Assembly: GCA_964611035.1 (NCBI GenBank)
Contig: CAZSWT010000009.1
Location: 8,806-72,805 of the forward strand
Direction: 5' to 3'
Length of the DNA stretch: 64,000 nucleotides
Source of the DNA: B33-G16 sp964611035
Lineage (GTDB): Bacteria > Desulfobacterota > DSM-4660 > Desulfatiglandales > B25-G16
Shown: one piece after another, positions 62,774-64,000 of the stretch
How the letters are laid out: every line of letters starts with the position of its first letter
Position numbering within the stretch: position 1 is the stretch's first letter
The notes under the pieces: model-generated
What the model was told of the DNA's origin: nothing
The model's database searches: none
The model's input: the letters and a program-made list of their open reading frames with translations, nothing else
Translations under genes and position numbers: made by a program

Positions 62774-64000
62774 ATGAAGAAAGGCAATATAGGCTCAGTG
62801 ATGGTGGTAGGCGGCGGCATCACCGGTATGCAGACTGCTCTGGATTTAGCTGATTCAGGCTACTATGTATATCTTATTGAAAGATCCCCGTCCATAGGTG
62901 GTGTGATGTCCCAGCTAGACAAGACATTCCCCACCAATGACTGTGCCATGTGAATTATTTCACCCAAACTGGTCGAGGTCGGCCGGCATATAAACATTGA
63001 GCTTCTTACACTCTCTAAAATTGAAGCCATAAAGGGTGAGGAGGGAGACTTCCAGGTCACTGTTGTACAGCATCCCAGATATGTCGATTTGAACAAGTGC
63101 ATCGCCTGCGGGCTGTGTGCGGAAAAGTGCCCCAGAAAGGTTGATGATGAATACAATGAGGCCCTAAATAAAAGGAAGGCCATCTATGTCCAATACCCCC
63201 AGGCGGTACCCCTCAAATACAGTATAGATGCCCAACACTGTATCTTCTTTGAGAAGGGAAAGTGTAGGGCATGCGAGAAGTTCTGTCCCAGTGGTGCGAT
63301 CAACTTTGAGGACACTGAAAAAGAGATCAATCTCCATGTGGGTTCAGTGATACTTGCTCCCGGCTTTGAGACGTTTGATCCGGCTATCCGTGATACCTAC
63401 GGATACAAAAGATCGCCCAATATTTTAACCAGTCTTGAATTTGAAAGAATTCTTTCCTCATCCGGCCCCTTCGGAGGACGTTTAACAAGACCATCTGACA
63501 ATAAAGAGCCGGAGAGAATAGCATGGCTTCAATGTATAGGTTCAAGGGATCTGCATGATGGTGCGCATCCTTACTGCTCAGCAGTGTGTTGCACCTATGC
63601 CATAAAAGAGGCTATGGTCGCCAAAGAACATATGAAAGGAGCCCTTGATACCACTATATTCTATATTGATATCCGGACATCTGGCAAGGATTTTGAGGGA
63701 TATTATAACCGGGCCAGGGATAAAGAAGGGGTTCGCTTCATAAAATCGAAGATCACAAACATTGTTGAGACAAATGGCACTCAAAATCTCGTTATACATT
63801 ATATTGATGAAACGGGAAGAAGAGTTGAAGAAGAGTTTGATATAGTGGTCTTATCTGTGGGCCTCTTTGTGTCAGAGGAATCAGTAGACCTTTCCAGAAA
63901 ATTCGGTATCGATCTTGATTCCCATAATTTTGTAGCGACTAATAGCTTTTCCCCTGTCAACACCTCCACCCCAGGCATCTTTGTCTCAGGCTGTTTCCAT
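62774..64000 (+). CDS. hdrA: Heterodisulfide reductase subunit A-like selenoprotein (3' end outside window)
   Basis: Flavin and iron-sulfur electron-bifurcating subunit, cytoplasmic. FAD-binding VVGGGITGMQTALDLADSG (12-29), then THE conserved TNDCAMC box in which the second Cys is codon 60, TGA at 62951-62953, read as selenocysteine. Two ferredoxin sites follow, C109/112/115/119 and C156/164/167/171, then QCIGSRD and YCSAVCCTYAIKEA. The frame stays open across the window end, with no stop other than the TGA. GAGGT precedes ATG 62774. Sec-type HdrA is known in methanogens and deltaproteobacteria. Confidence 0.9.
62951..62986 (+). promoter_or_regulatory. SECIS-like hairpin after the hdrA TGA
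   Basis: After UGA (62951-62953) and 15 nt, CUGGUCG (62969-62975) pairs with CGGCCGG (62980-62986) around an AGGU loop (62976-62979). A 7-bp stem with a GGU loop about 24 nt from the codon fits the bacterial SECIS pattern read by SelB. Confidence 0.75.

Noticed and set aside
62863..63183. 106-codon minus-strand frame at the hdrA start
   Set aside because: Antisense of hdrA; it appears only because the TGA breaks the true frame.

Overview
The window reads as a chromosomal stretch of an anaerobic Desulfobacterota-like (deltaproteobacterial) bacterium. This is inferred from gene content: a selenocysteine-type HdrA, a tungsten-type aldehyde:ferredoxin oxidoreductase, two NDP-forming acyl-CoA synthetases, SucCD, methylmalonyl-CoA epimerase and a TAXI-TRAP uptake system. 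No rRNA, tRNA or CRISPR array was seen.

Layout. 1-2.7 kb: histidine degradation (hutI, cut by the window edge, and hutH). 2.9-16.2 kb: an AT-rich defence and toxin-antitoxin island with an AAA/DUF4143 ATPase, BrnT/BrnA, a RelE/ParE-type module, a complete type II retron (ncRNA, N-glycosidase/NDT-like effector, reverse transcriptase), a DUF91/NucS-like nuclease, a type III restriction-modification system, a NYN-domain protein and a DUF1016 nuclease cut off at the upstream edge of the next gene. A repeat of about 125 bp occurs three times, each time ahead of a module. 16.3-22.3 kb: AOR, ADP-forming CoA synthetase alpha part, thiolase-like protein and DUF35-SCP2 protein, probably an aldehyde/acyl-CoA pathway. 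22.3-32.2 kb: ArsA-like ATPase cluster, Smr, MscS, sucC-sucD, tatA, ssb, radical SAM, rarA and a receiver-like protein. 32.4-35.3 kb: a very AT-rich methyltransferase/restriction enzyme pair flanked by near-identical AACGTTAG[C/G]C boxes and followed by an attC-like inverted repeat. 35.3-46 kb: dnaE, nudix hydrolase, rhodanese, priA, amidohydrolase, epimerase. 46-64 kb: zinc ribbon, porin, AAA ATPase, HicBA, an FG-GAP protein, enoyl-CoA hydratase, fused ACD, DUF1566, UspA, TAXI-TRAP, RpiR regulator and an HdrA cut by the window end.

The intergenic DNA is unusually rich in short inverted-repeat elements. Two carry a GxxExxY (PDDEXK_3) gene between terminal inverted repeats, and at least five shorter relatives have the ends without the gene. 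One element holds a clean 287-bp MITE with an 8-bp target duplication, and a related copy elsewhere in the window preserves the uninterrupted site. Many elements sit within a few bases of stop codons, and one supplies the last codons of hutI.

The strongest observations are the selenocysteine codon plus SECIS-like hairpin in hdrA, the retron ncRNA, the GxxExxY element family and the MITE with its empty-site relative. All come from reading the sequence; no database search was run.
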